A stretch of DNA of 34,713 nucleotides from Actinomycetota bacterium. GTDB taxonomy: Bacteria > Actinomycetota > Acidimicrobiia > Acidimicrobiales > Ilumatobacteraceae. The translations under genes were made by a program, and so were the position numbers. Below the pieces are notes generated by a model. It was given only the letters and a program-made list of their open reading frames with translations. It searched no databases and had not been told where the DNA came from. Of the stretch, positions 26,393 through 34,713 are shown piece after piece; position 1 is the stretch's first letter; the number at the start of each line of letters is the position of its first letter. The stretch lies in NCBI GenBank assembly GCA_005787785.1, contig SXZT01000144.1, positions 1 through 34,713 on the forward strand, given 5' to 3'.

Positions 26393-27370
26393 CTACCGCT
26401 TCCAGGGTGCCGACGGCGAAACGGCGCCATTGGCCGTGAGCACCTCGACCCCGGTCTCGGTGAGGAGAACGGTGTGCTCGAACTGGGCGGTGCGCTTGCC
26501 GTCGGCGGTGACGGCAGTCCAATCGTCGTCCCACATCTTGTGCTGCCACGTGCCGAGGCTGATCATCGGCTCGATGGTGAACGTCATGCCTGGACGCATG
26601 ATCATCGAATTGCGTGCGTCGTAATAATGCAGCACCTGGATGTCGGTGTGGAACTGCTCGCCGATTCCATGACCGATGAATGCCCGGATGACGCCCATGC
26701 GGTGCGTCTTCGCGTGGTTCTCGATCGCCCGCCCGATGTCGCTGAGTGGCTGGCCGGGAACGACCGCCTCGATGCCCTTCCACATGCACTCCTCGGCGAC
26801 GCGCACCAAGAGCTTGCTTTCTTCGTCGATGTTGCCGACGGGAAACGTGGCATTGGTGTCACCGTGCACGCCGTTGACGTAACACGTGACGTCGAGATTG
26901 ATGATGTCACCGTCGTTCACGACCGTCGAGTCGGGAATGCCGTGACAGATCACTTCGTTCAGACTGGTGCACACGCTCTTCGGGTAGCCGTGGTAGTTCA
27001 ACGGACTCGGGTAGGCACCCCGCCGCACGGTTTCCTCGTGCACGAACGCGTCGATGTCGTCGGTCGTCATTTCCGGTTTCACGAACTCTCCGGCCATCCG
27101 CAAAATGTCGGCGGCCATGTCGCACGCGTAGCGCATGCGCTCGATCACCTCGGGTGACTTGATCTTCGGCTCATCCCAGCGGGCAACCGTGCCGGTGTCG
27201 CCATACGACGGCTTGACGATTCCCTCGGGCACCGTCCGCATGGGGCTGACGACGCCCGGGATTACGCGGCCCTCGAGAGGCTTGTGGCAGCGCTTGTACT
27301 TGCGCCCACTGCCGCACCAGCACGGGTCGCCGGCTGCCGGCAACACCTCGGGCGGGGTCGTGACGCTCAT
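26393..27370 (-). CDS. map: Methionine aminopeptidase type I with N-terminal SEC-C zinc motif
   Basis: N-term [16 protein letters not shown]24 motifs [56 protein letters not shown]. Confidence 0.95.
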   Translation of the reverse strand: MSVTTPPEVLPAAGDPCWCGSGRKYKRCHKPLEGRVIPGVVSPMRTVPEGIVKPSYGDTGTVARWDEPKIKSPEVIERMRYACDMAADILRMAGEFVKPEMTTDDIDAFVHEETVRRGAYPSPLNYHGYPKSVCTSLNEVICHGIPDSTVVNDGDIINLDVTCYVNGVHGDTNATFPVGNIDEESKLLVRVAEECMWKGIEAVVPGQPLSDIGRAIENHAKTHRMGVIRAFIGHGIGEQFHTDIQVLHYYDARNSMIMRPGMTFTIEPMISLGTWQHKMWDDDWTAVTADGKRTAQFEHTVLLTETGVEVLTANGAVSPSAPWKR

Positions 27371-27508
27371 ACCCCGAAAGGCTATTGGGCAAAGGGTCGA
27401 CCGAGTTCGGTGGGGTGCATTGAAAATGAGCCTTTGCCGTGTTCTACTTCTCCGACCACACATAGGGGGTGTGAAAGACAACGACACACTCAGGGGAAGG
27501 AAACAGCC

Positions 27509-28279
27509 GTGTCAGAACGGTTTGTGACAACTTCCCCCGATGGGTCAAGGGACGCCCTCTATGAACGCCGCAGCGCGTTGTCCCGCGACTTGTTGGGGGA
27601 TTCAGAGACGCGCGACGCGCCACGACGCAGTCGAGCAAGGAGCCAATCAAAAGCAACGCCGGCCCTCGGTAATCCGACACGTCGCCCGGTCCGCGTTCCG
27701 GAGCTGGCTTTCGGGCTTGTGCTGGTAATCGGCGGCGCGCTTGCGGCAAGTCTCCTCGCCTCGAAACGCACCGAGACGGTCGAGGTTGTCGCCGCCGCCA
27801 GTGATCTCGGTCGAGGTCATGAAATTGGGACAGGTGATCTTGTCGCCGTTGAGATGGAGTGGCGATTCGCCAAAGCGCTGACGAGAGCCACTGACGCAAA
27901 GGAATTGTTGGGCAAGCGACTGGCCACGAATGTTCCGGCGGGAGGCCCGATCATGCCGGGCGTGGTCGAGGAAACTCCGGCGCTTGGCGCAGGTGAGGAA
28001 GTCGTCGCACTTCGGATCGAAGTTGGGGATGTGCCGACATCGATCGCTGTTGGAGACTCGGTACGCATAGTTCTCGTGCCCGATCCCAGTGTTTCTACCG
28101 ATACTGCGGTGACGGAGTTCGACCAACCCGCAACGGTATGGGAAGTAGAATCACCATCAGAGACAAATCCCGATTACGTCGTGAGTCTCAAAGTGCCGGC
28201 CGAGTTCCTGGCGAAGGCTGCAGTTGCAGAGCGTACGAAGATCGCTCTCATCGGAAATAACGACGAGGTGGTGCCGTGA
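27509..28279 (+). CDS. SAF domain / CpaB-RcpC-like Tad pilus assembly protein
   Basis: Single TM, then VVAAASDLGRGHEIGTGDLVAVEM...LLGKRLATNVPAGGPIMPGVV; immediately upstream of a TadA/CpaF ATPase. Confidence 0.75.
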   Translation: MSERFVTTSPDGSRDALYERRSALSRDLLGDSETRDAPRRSRARSQSKATPALGNPTRRPVRVPELAFGLVLVIGGALAASLLASKRTETVEVVAAASDLGRGHEIGTGDLVAVEMEWRFAKALTRATDAKELLGKRLATNVPAGGPIMPGVVEETPALGAGEEVVALRIEVGDVPTSIAVGDSVRIVLVPDPSVSTDTAVTEFDQPATVWEVESPSETNPDYVVSLKVPAEFLAKAAVAERTKIALIGNNDEVVP

Positions 28280-29625
28280 GCAATACCACCAACTACGTCA
28301 CCCTGTTACCCAGCAGGACCCAAGCCGAGGCTCATCTCACCGATCTTCTGACAAAGAGCATTCGGGCCGAACTTGCCAATGAGCGCATCGTCCGTCAGCA
28401 GAGGGGCCTTGCTGAACCCACGATCGACGATGAGCTCTCCATCGCCCGCTCCATCATCGCCGATGAGCGACACAGGGGCCCGGACGAAGGTGCGGTGGCC
28501 TACGAGCTGGAAGTCGAAGATTTCGATCGCATCGCCGATGCCGTGGTTGCAGGAATCCTCGGGCTCGGACGTCTGCAAAGGCTCCTCGAAGACCCGGACA
28601 TTTCCGATATCCACGTCCGTGGTGCAGCGCCCGTGTGGATCAAATGGCGCAATGGAACACGGACATGCGTCGAGCCGATAGTCGATTCTGACGAGGAACT
28701 CGTCGAGCTGATCCGTCGCGCGGCAACCCGCCTCGTTCGCAACGAACAACGTTTTGATGCAGCGAATCCCGAGCTCAATCTTCAGTTGCCTGACGGGTCG
28801 CGACTCTTCGCCACGATGGCCGTCTCCCAACACCCGAGCCTGATCGTGCGGCGACACAGGTTCGACATTTCGTCGCTCAACGAACTACATGACCGTGGAA
28901 TGTTCGATGAGGAGATCAAAAGGTTCCTTTCCGCTGCCGTGCTTGCACGACGCAACATCGTGATTGCCGGTGGGACGGGCTCAGGCAAGACGACGTTGCT
29001 GAGGGCGCTTCTCAACGAGGTTCCACCCAACGAACGAATCGTCACCATTGAAGATGCCTACGAACTGGGAATCGAACGCTTTGCAGACCGTCATCCCGAC
29101 CACGATGCTTTGCAGTCGAGGGTCGCAAACATCGAAGGTCGAGGTGCCGTCACGATGGCCGATCTCACGAAGATGGCCCTACGGATGGACCCGGATCGCG
29201 TGATAGTTGGGGAGGTTCGAGGCGCAGAAGCCTTTCCGATGTTGATGGCGATGAGTCAGGGAAACAACGGGTCGATGTGCACGATGCACGCCGACAGCAC
29301 GAGGTCCGTATTCCCGAAACTTGCTGCATACGTATCGATGGCTTCCACGGGACTTCCCGTCGACACGGTGAACCTCATCGTTGCGAGCGCCGTTCATCTG
29401 GTGATTTACATCGAAAACTCAGCTGGAGCCAGGCGTATTCGGTCAATTCGCGAGGTTGTCGATACTGATGGTCTTCAGATCGTCTCCAACGAGGTGTTTT
29501 CGTCGACAGATGACGAACCCTGTCGCAGGGCGTACCCACTGCGTGAGAAGACGACAGCACTTCTCGAATCGCACGGCTACTCGCATGCATCCCACTTCGG
29601 AGAGAACCATTGGGGCTTGCAATGA
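28276..29625 (+). CDS. TadA/CpaF family secretion ATPase
   Basis: Walker A IAGGTGSGKTTLLRALLNEV, IVTIEDAYELGI, LTKMALRMDPDRVIVGEVRGAEAFPMLMAMSQGNNGSMCTMHADS. GTGA overlap. Confidence 0.95.
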   Translation: MSNTTNYVTLLPSRTQAEAHLTDLLTKSIRAELANERIVRQQRGLAEPTIDDELSIARSIIADERHRGPDEGAVAYELEVEDFDRIADAVVAGILGLGRLQRLLEDPDISDIHVRGAAPVWIKWRNGTRTCVEPIVDSDEELVELIRRAATRLVRNEQRFDAANPELNLQLPDGSRLFATMAVSQHPSLIVRRHRFDISSLNELHDRGMFDEEIKRFLSAAVLARRNIVIAGGTGSGKTTLLRALLNEVPPNERIVTIEDAYELGIERFADRHPDHDALQSRVANIEGRGAVTMADLTKMALRMDPDRVIVGEVRGAEAFPMLMAMSQGNNGSMCTMHADSTRSVFPKLAAYVSMASTGLPVDTVNLIVASAVHLVIYIENSAGARRIRSIREVVDTDGLQIVSNEVFSSTDDEPCRRAYPLREKTTALLESHGYSHASHFGENHWGLQ

Positions 29626-30443
29626 CCTTGATGATCATGCTGTGCGGTGCGGTTGGGGGCCTTGGTCTTCTGATCGTCCGCGTGGGTCTGCGTGGTCGGC
29701 AACTCTCGTGGAGAAAGAATGCCACGACGCAAGCGTCGTTTCTCAAGCCGCTCGCCGTTGGAGCCGGAATCAGTTTGAGTGTGTTCCTTTTGACCGGCTG
29801 GATACTCGTTGCAGGAGCAAGCGGTCCTGCGGCCGCTCTCATTGTGGCATTGAGTCGTACGCGTGGAACTTCACGTATGAACGAAGAAGTTGCCGAAGCG
29901 ATAGCTTTGTGGACCGAGCAACTCCGCGACACACTCGCTGCAGCGCATGGGTTGCAACAGACACTGCTTGCAACCTCGGCGCATGCACCTGAGAGAATCG
30001 CACCGCAGGTCCAACGCCTCGCAGCAAAACTCCCTTACGCTCCGGTCGGACAAAGCCTTCGTGAATTCGCTGCCGAAGTCGATCACTCCAGCGCCGACTT
30101 CGTTGCTGCTGCCCTGATTGCGGCGAACGAACACGAGGCTCGCGACGTCGGTGCCCTCCTCGGGCATCTGGCACGTTGTTCGAGGGAAGAGGCGCGTATG
30201 CACCAACGCATTTGGGTTGGCCGGTCGCGCACGCGTGCTGCCGTTCGAATCATTTCCCTGACCGTCGTTGGCTTCGTTGGCGTCTTGATTCTTTTGAACA
30301 GGGACTATCTCGCGCCATACGGTTCGACCTGCGGCCAGATCGTGCTTGCCGGCATCGTCGGAATTTTCACTCTCGCGCTCCTGCTGTTGCATTCAGGTTC
30401 GAAGGTTCAGGTTCCGGAACGATTCGTGGCGGTCGGATCATGA
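29622..30443 (+). CDS. TadB-like type II secretion system F-domain protein
   Basis: Follows TadA with ATGA overlap; N- and C-terminal TM helices and F-domain-like middle (EAIALWTEQLRDTLAAAHGLQQTLLA). Confidence 0.8.
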   Translation: MTLMIMLCGAVGGLGLLIVRVGLRGRQLSWRKNATTQASFLKPLAVGAGISLSVFLLTGWILVAGASGPAAALIVALSRTRGTSRMNEEVAEAIALWTEQLRDTLAAAHGLQQTLLATSAHAPERIAPQVQRLAAKLPYAPVGQSLREFAAEVDHSSADFVAAALIAANEHEARDVGALLGHLARCSREEARMHQRIWVGRSRTRAAVRIISLTVVGFVGVLILLNRDYLAPYGSTCGQIVLAGIVGIFTLALLLLHSGSKVQVPERFVAVGS

Positions 30444-31234
30444 TGTGGACTGCACTCGCAGGAGCAGTGTGTGGCTTCGGCGGCCTGTTGATTCTGCGTC
30501 ACATCGGCGTGTTCGACGGGGACGGTGTTCGGTCGAGGCTGTCGCATCGAATTCTTCGCTCGCGACAGAGTGACTGCGCAATTCTGCGTACGTCGCCTGA
30601 TGGCTTCACCGCGATGTTGTTCGTTTGGTTGATTTGCGGTGCCGGATGTGGTGGGAGTCTCTCACTCATCGTGTTGACGTCCGGAGTGCCACTTCCGGGC
30701 ATCATCAGCCTGGGTCTGGTTGCCTGCGGACCGATCGGCGGTGCCGCATTGTTTCTCGAGCGACTCTCGAAAAGTGCTGAACGGGCACGGCGAACCTTTT
30801 CTTACGCCCTGTCGAGTTATCTCGATTTGGCGAGCGTTCTACTCGCTGGTGGCGCCGGAAGCGAAACAGCCCTCATCGCAGCTGCCGCGACGGGTGACAG
30901 TTGGAGTTTCAGAATGATCCGCGAAACCCTGGAAACGGCTCGCGCAGGGCGCACACCTTCGTGGCGGGCATTCGGGGACCTTGGACGGCGTATCGGTGTT
31001 GTAGACCTGGAGCGGTTGGCCGGAAGTATGCAGCTCGCGGGTGAGCACGGCGCGAAGGTTCGTCTCTCCCTCGCAACCCAGGCGGATGCGCTTCGCACTC
31101 GCCAGATCGGCGAGATCGAAGCGGATGCCCAGGCGGCAACCGAACGAATGGGCGTGCCCACCGTCCTGCTCTTTGTCGGCTTCATTGCCCTTCTCGGCTA
31201 TCCCGCCCTCGACCTGGTCGTCGGTCAGATGTGA
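30440..31234 (+). CDS. TadC-like type II secretion system F-domain protein
   Basis: ATGA overlap; ALSSYLDLASVLLAGGAGSETALIAAA...ATERMGVPTVLLFVGFIALLGYPAL. Confidence 0.8.
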   Translation: MMWTALAGAVCGFGGLLILRHIGVFDGDGVRSRLSHRILRSRQSDCAILRTSPDGFTAMLFVWLICGAGCGGSLSLIVLTSGVPLPGIISLGLVACGPIGGAALFLERLSKSAERARRTFSYALSSYLDLASVLLAGGAGSETALIAAAATGDSWSFRMIRETLETARAGRTPSWRAFGDLGRRIGVVDLERLAGSMQLAGEHGAKVRLSLATQADALRTRQIGEIEADAQAATERMGVPTVLLFVGFIALLGYPALDLVVGQM

Positions 31235-31284
31235 TCCCATCCGGCCACGTTGGAAAACAAGAACCCAAATGAAGAAAGGCAAAC

Positions 31285-31476
31285 ATGAACCTCAAGCAGC
31301 ACCTCCAGTACTACTGGATCCGATTCACGGCCTCCCGCGAGAGCGACTCCGATCGCGGCGAAGTGAGCGCGACGACCGTCGTGATGGCCGCCGCACTCAT
31401 CGCTCTCGCGATCGCAGTCGGGGCGACGATCACATCGAAAGTATCGAGCAAGGCCAACTCTCTCGACCTCGGATGA
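31285..31476 (+). CDS. Small Flp-like pilin candidate
   Basis: 63 aa, DRGEVSATTVVMAAALIALAIAVGATITSKVSSKANSLDLG; single hydrophobic helix, placed between tadC and tadE-like genes. Confidence 0.7.
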   Translation: MNLKQHLQYYWIRFTASRESDSDRGEVSATTVVMAAALIALAIAVGATITSKVSSKANSLDLG

Positions 31477-31859
31477 TCGTGATGGCCCGAACCGACGCTG
31501 GTGAGGCCACCGCTCAGACGGTGGTTGTCGTACCCGTCGTCCTTCTCGTTCTCTGGCTGGCAATTCAGGCGACCGTCTTTCTCCACGGTGCGAACGTCGC
31601 GAGCGCTGCCGCGAATGAAGGGGCAGCGGTCGCGTCTCGGTACGGGTCGTCGATGGGGGCAGGTGAGCGTGCGATCGAGCGCACGCTCACCACCCTCGGA
31701 TCAAGCACGAAGGGAACGTGGGTAGTGAAGAAATCAGGTCGGATGATCGTCGCCACGGTACGTCTGCGACTTCCACGAATTGTTCCATTCTTTCCACTCA
31801 CCGTCAGTAGGTCGGCACACGAGTCGATCGAGATGTTCATCCCCGAAGACCAGAGATAA
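31473..31859 (+). CDS. TadE-like minor pilin/pseudopilin
   Basis: DAGEATAQTVVVVPVVLLVLWLAIQATVFLHGANVASAAANEGA; ATGA overlap with the pilin gene. Confidence 0.75.
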   Translation: MIVMARTDAGEATAQTVVVVPVVLLVLWLAIQATVFLHGANVASAAANEGAAVASRYGSSMGAGERAIERTLTTLGSSTKGTWVVKKSGRMIVATVRLRLPRIVPFFPLTVSRSAHESIEMFIPEDQR

Positions 31860-31869
31860 GGGGGACGAG

Positions 31870-32295
31870 ATGAAGAAAAGATCATTTCGAGACTCCTCTG
31901 GTGACCACCGGGGAAGCGCGACCGTCGAACTGGTGCTCGTTGCCCCGGTTCTCATGGTTCTGGCACTCTTTGTGGTTACTGCTGGTCGGTCGGGCGAAGC
32001 CTTGCGTCAGGTGCAGCACGCTGCCGACAATGGCGCGCGAGCAGCATCACAAGCCTCTTCGGCAAGACGTGAGTCAGCAGGCCTTGACGCAGCGCTTGAT
32101 GATCTACGTGCAACGGGTCGAGCGTGTGTGGATCATTCGGTCCGGGTGGAAAGCGTGAAAATCGGTCGCCTTGATGCAGTCAAGGTGAGCGTCTCGTGTC
32201 AGGTCGACCATGCCGGACTCCGGCTTCTCGGGCTGTCTCCTCGGCGGGTGACGGCTGAATCGACGGAATCAATCGACGTCTATCGAGCCAAATGA
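31870..32295 (+). CDS. TadE family protein
   Basis: HRGSATVELVLVAPVLMVLALFVVTAGR...QHAADNGARAASQA: classic TadE N-terminus. Confidence 0.85.
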   Translation: MKKRSFRDSSGDHRGSATVELVLVAPVLMVLALFVVTAGRSGEALRQVQHAADNGARAASQASSARRESAGLDAALDDLRATGRACVDHSVRVESVKIGRLDAVKVSVSCQVDHAGLRLLGLSPRRVTAESTESIDVYRAK

Positions 32296-32301
32296 GGAAG
32301 C

Positions 32302-32688
32302 ATGCACAACGATGACAGAGGTTCCGTGACGGCCTTCATCGTGGGTCTCGTGATGACATTCATCGCCTGCGCGGGTCTTGCGGTCGATGGCGGTCGACTT
32401 GTCACGGCGAAGGTGCGCGCATCCGATCGCGCAGAAAACGCTGCCCGTCTCGGCGCACAAGCCGTCACGGGGATTCGTTTGGGTGTACCGACCGTCGAGG
32501 AACACCGAGCCGTTCGAATCGCCGGTGACTATCTTCGCTCGGTTGGCGCGTCGGGCAGTGTCGATGCAAATCGCTTTGAAGTATGTGTGACTATTCGTGA
32601 ACAAGTCGACATGACGCTGCTCGATCTTGTCGGCGTTGATTCGCGACCAGTCAGAGGGCGACGATGCGCCCGTCCGATCACGGAGTGA
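32302..32688 (+). CDS. TadG-like pilus assembly protein
   Basis: DRGSVTAFIVGLVMTFIACAGLAVDGGRLVTAKVRASDRAENAARLGAQA. Confidence 0.8.
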   Translation: MHNDDRGSVTAFIVGLVMTFIACAGLAVDGGRLVTAKVRASDRAENAARLGAQAVTGIRLGVPTVEEHRAVRIAGDYLRSVGASGSVDANRFEVCVTIREQVDMTLLDLVGVDSRPVRGRRCARPITE

Positions 32689-33860
32689 CACAAGTGGAGA
32701 ACATCCGACTCGAGCAATCCATTCATTGGCTGGTCGTTGGACTGGTCGCGGCCGTTGTCTATTTGCTTCTTGCCGTTGCAATACAGGTATTCGCATCACT
32801 ACGTGGGTCTCCGCGGCCCATCCCTTTGCTCCCAACATGGCTGAAGATTGCGGTGCTCGCTGCTGTGTCCTCGGCTGCCGCTTCCAAGCCCGTGAATGCG
32901 GAAAAGCCCCAATTCTGCGCAGTGAGTGACCAACCGGACGACCAACAGGCCGACATCGATGACTTCGTTCTCGCCGGCTCGATTGCAGCAAATGCGGGTT
33001 TCGCCACGCTTCTCTTGCGCCGCCGCTTGGCACAGATCAGGACACGAAGATTTGGTTCCGCAGAGAGGAGTTGCGGATCCGCAGCCGAAGAGCCCGTGGT
33101 CAAACCCATGACGATCCCGGAGTGGTCCGTGCTCGTGCAGGTTCTTGGACCACCCGTCGTCGTCACGGCACGAGGTGAACGTGTCACGTTCGAAAAGGGC
33201 AAGGCACTCGAATTACTTGTCTGGATGACCGAACACCGGGAGGTGTCAACAAGGTCGGCTGCGCGTACAGCCCTTTGGGATGGGATGGTCAAGGACTCGA
33301 CGTTTTCCAATGTCGTCTCAGAAGTCAGACGTTCCCTGAACAGCTCTCATCCGGGTGATGTTGAGGAATGGATTCCGAGAACATTCACCGATGAACTGCC
33401 CCTGCATCCCGGCGTGGTAACCGACGCGGAATTGCTTGATATTGCGACAAAGAACTTCGAGATGAAACGTGAACAATCCGCGATGGAACTCACCCAAAGA
33501 CTGTCCGTAGTGCGGAACCTGCCCTTTTCGGGTGCTGACTATGCCTGGGCGGACGGTGAGGGGATCACCACCTCGCATGTCATCAAGGTCGTCAAAGCTG
33601 CAGTCTTGCTAGGCGAATACGCGATTGAGAACGATGACTCCGAGTTGCTGTTCATGGCAACAGAACGAGGCCTGCGAGTTTTGCCCGGCCATGAGCAGCT
33701 CGTCTCTTTGCGAATGCGCGGACATGCACGTGGCGGGAACCGCACCGCGATCAAGTACGAATGGGAAAGCTACGCGCGCGCAATTGCAGCCGACCCCTGG
33801 GCAGGTGCGATGCCGTCGTCGGAACTTGAAAATCTCGCACGAGACTTGTCACAAGCGTGA
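32685..33860 (+). CDS. Membrane-anchored BTAD/SARP-like transcriptional regulator
   Basis: Three N-terminal hydrophobic segments, then winged-helix-like VLGPPVVVTARGERVTFEKGKALELLVWMTEHREVSTRSAARTALWDG...FSNVVSEVRRSLN and an alpha-helical BTAD-like C-terminus. GTG 32685 forms a GTGA overlap with the tadG stop. Confidence 0.75.
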   Translation: MTQVENIRLEQSIHWLVVGLVAAVVYLLLAVAIQVFASLRGSPRPIPLLPTWLKIAVLAAVSSAAASKPVNAEKPQFCAVSDQPDDQQADIDDFVLAGSIAANAGFATLLLRRRLAQIRTRRFGSAERSCGSAAEEPVVKPMTIPEWSVLVQVLGPPVVVTARGERVTFEKGKALELLVWMTEHREVSTRSAARTALWDGMVKDSTFSNVVSEVRRSLNSSHPGDVEEWIPRTFTDELPLHPGVVTDAELLDIATKNFEMKREQSAMELTQRLSVVRNLPFSGADYAWADGEGITTSHVIKVVKAAVLLGEYAIENDDSELLFMATERGLRVLPGHEQLVSLRMRGHARGGNRTAIKYEWESYARAIAADPWAGAMPSSELENLARDLSQA

Positions 33861-33926
33861 GCACTCGCCGCATTTTGCGACGCACTACCGCCGCTGCGGT
33901 CTTCAGACCACCCGGCGGGACTGTAT

Positions 33927-34121
33927 TTGCGGGACCCTCGACCAGATGAGGCCGTGGTTCTCTGCGTGGATTACGAGAACGGCAGGTACCGGCAAACACA
34001 TGCATTTGACATGGCACCCGTTGACCGGAGAGTCATTCGCCTCGGTGAATTGATCGACGAGTCAAGTGGAGCGAGAGATTGGGAGAGGATGATCGAGTCA
34101 CCTCGATCTCTCGTCGACTGA
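33927..34121 (+). CDS. Hypothetical small protein
   Basis: ORF with possible TTG start preceded by GGCGGGA; no recognised family. Confidence 0.3.
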   Translation: MRDPRPDEAVVLCVDYENGRYRQTHAFDMAPVDRRVIRLGELIDESSGARDWERMIESPRSLVD

Positions 34122-34324
34122 AATACATAGCGACCCAATGTAAACCAGTGGGTATTGAAGAGGGCATTGACGTCGCGTTGGCGATCGACCTGGTTGCGTA
34201 TCCTCTGCGCGACGCGGGTGCTGCTGCAGGTCTCGCCTCTCGTGACGATGAATTGAGTCCGGCACTCGAGGCATTCGTCGATATTGCTGAAGGTCTGTCG
34301 CCGATCGAAGTCGCGTCAAGGTGA
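34079..34324 (+). CDS. Hypothetical small protein
   Basis: 81-codon ORF (TTG start) overlapping the previous one; no recognised family. Confidence 0.3.
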   Translation: MGEDDRVTSISRRLKYIATQCKPVGIEEGIDVALAIDLVAYPLRDAGAAAGLASRDDELSPALEAFVDIAEGLSPIEVASR

Positions 34325-34347
34325 TTCGTAACGACGCGTAGTTCGCG

Positions 34348-34713
34348 TCAGTCGGCGAAGGCGCCGGTGAGGCCGGCGAGTGAGAGGGCCTCGTTGATCG
34401 TGGCGGCGGTGTCGACGCGGATGCCCTGCACCTTTGCGGACGCCGACGCGGGGACGATGGCGCGGGTGAAGCCGAGGCGAGCGGCTTCGGCGAGACGACG
34501 GCCGACTTGTGCGACCTGGCGGACTTCGCCGGCGAGACCGACTTCGCCGATAACCACGAGGTCTGCGGGGAGCGGCTTGTTCGCGATTGCGGAGACGAGC
34601 GCCAGACACATTCCGAGATCGGCGCCCGGTTCTGACAACTTCACCCCACCGACGACGGATGCATAAACCTCGTGACCGGCGAGCGACACTCGCGCACGGC
34701 GTTCGAGGACGGC
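34348..34713 (-). CDS. radA: DNA repair protein RadA, C-terminal part (runs off window)
   Basis: VSLAGHEVYASVVGGVKLSEPGADLGMCLALVSAIANKPLPADLVVIGEVGLAGEVRQVAQVGRRLAEAARLGFTRAIVP: RadA Lon-like domain. Confidence 0.95.
   Translation of the reverse strand, partial: AVLERRARVSLAGHEVYASVVGGVKLSEPGADLGMCLALVSAIANKPLPADLVVIGEVGLAGEVRQVAQVGRRLAEAARLGFTRAIVPASASAKVQGIRVDTAATINEALSLAGLTGAFAD

Noticed and set aside
1-34713. CRISPR arrays, insertion sequences, prophage or integrase
   Set aside because: No regularly spaced repeats, transposase-like or integrase-like ORFs seen. The PGA-hydrolase-like gene alone is not evidence of prophage.

Overview
This 34.7 kb window looks chromosomal and actinobacterial, probably Acidimicrobiia-like. 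That placement is inferred from gene content, high GC, WhiB and leaderless-type promoters; I could not search databases. Gene order: tRNA-Glu 5' end (-), DUF2017 (-), clpS (-), ctaB (+), a terminal oxidase operon (COX1-like pseudo-oxidase, COX3-like, multi-TM/cupredoxin fusion, then ctaC with cyt c, ctaD, ctaE, ctaF, ctaG), ABC-2 exporter (-), serS/pdxH (+), a whiB7-like/tlpA/ccdA/poly-gamma-glutamate-hydrolase-like operon (-), acyl-ACP thioesterase (+), MBL hydrolase and orn (-), dut (+), kinase and CoA-transferase (-), cyclase (+), M20 peptidase (-), NUDIX/thiamine-binding/HTH (+), coaA and map (-), a compact Tad pilus operon ending in a membrane-anchored BTAD regulator (+), and the radA 3' end (-). 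The best candidate for an undescribed system is the translationally coupled trio just upstream of ctaC: a COX1 paralog missing essentially all heme/CuB ligands and the proton-channel residues, a degenerate COX3 paralog, and a membrane protein fused to a cupredoxin-like domain without type-1 Cu ligands. Second is a whiB7-like attenuator leader (AT-rich element + -35, 46-codon uORF, competing hairpins, GAAA-loop terminator) driving an apparent whiB7-tlpA-ccdA operon. A third pattern is extreme compaction: back-to-back leaderless-type promoters between divergent genes, and convergent genes whose stop codons touch or overlap.
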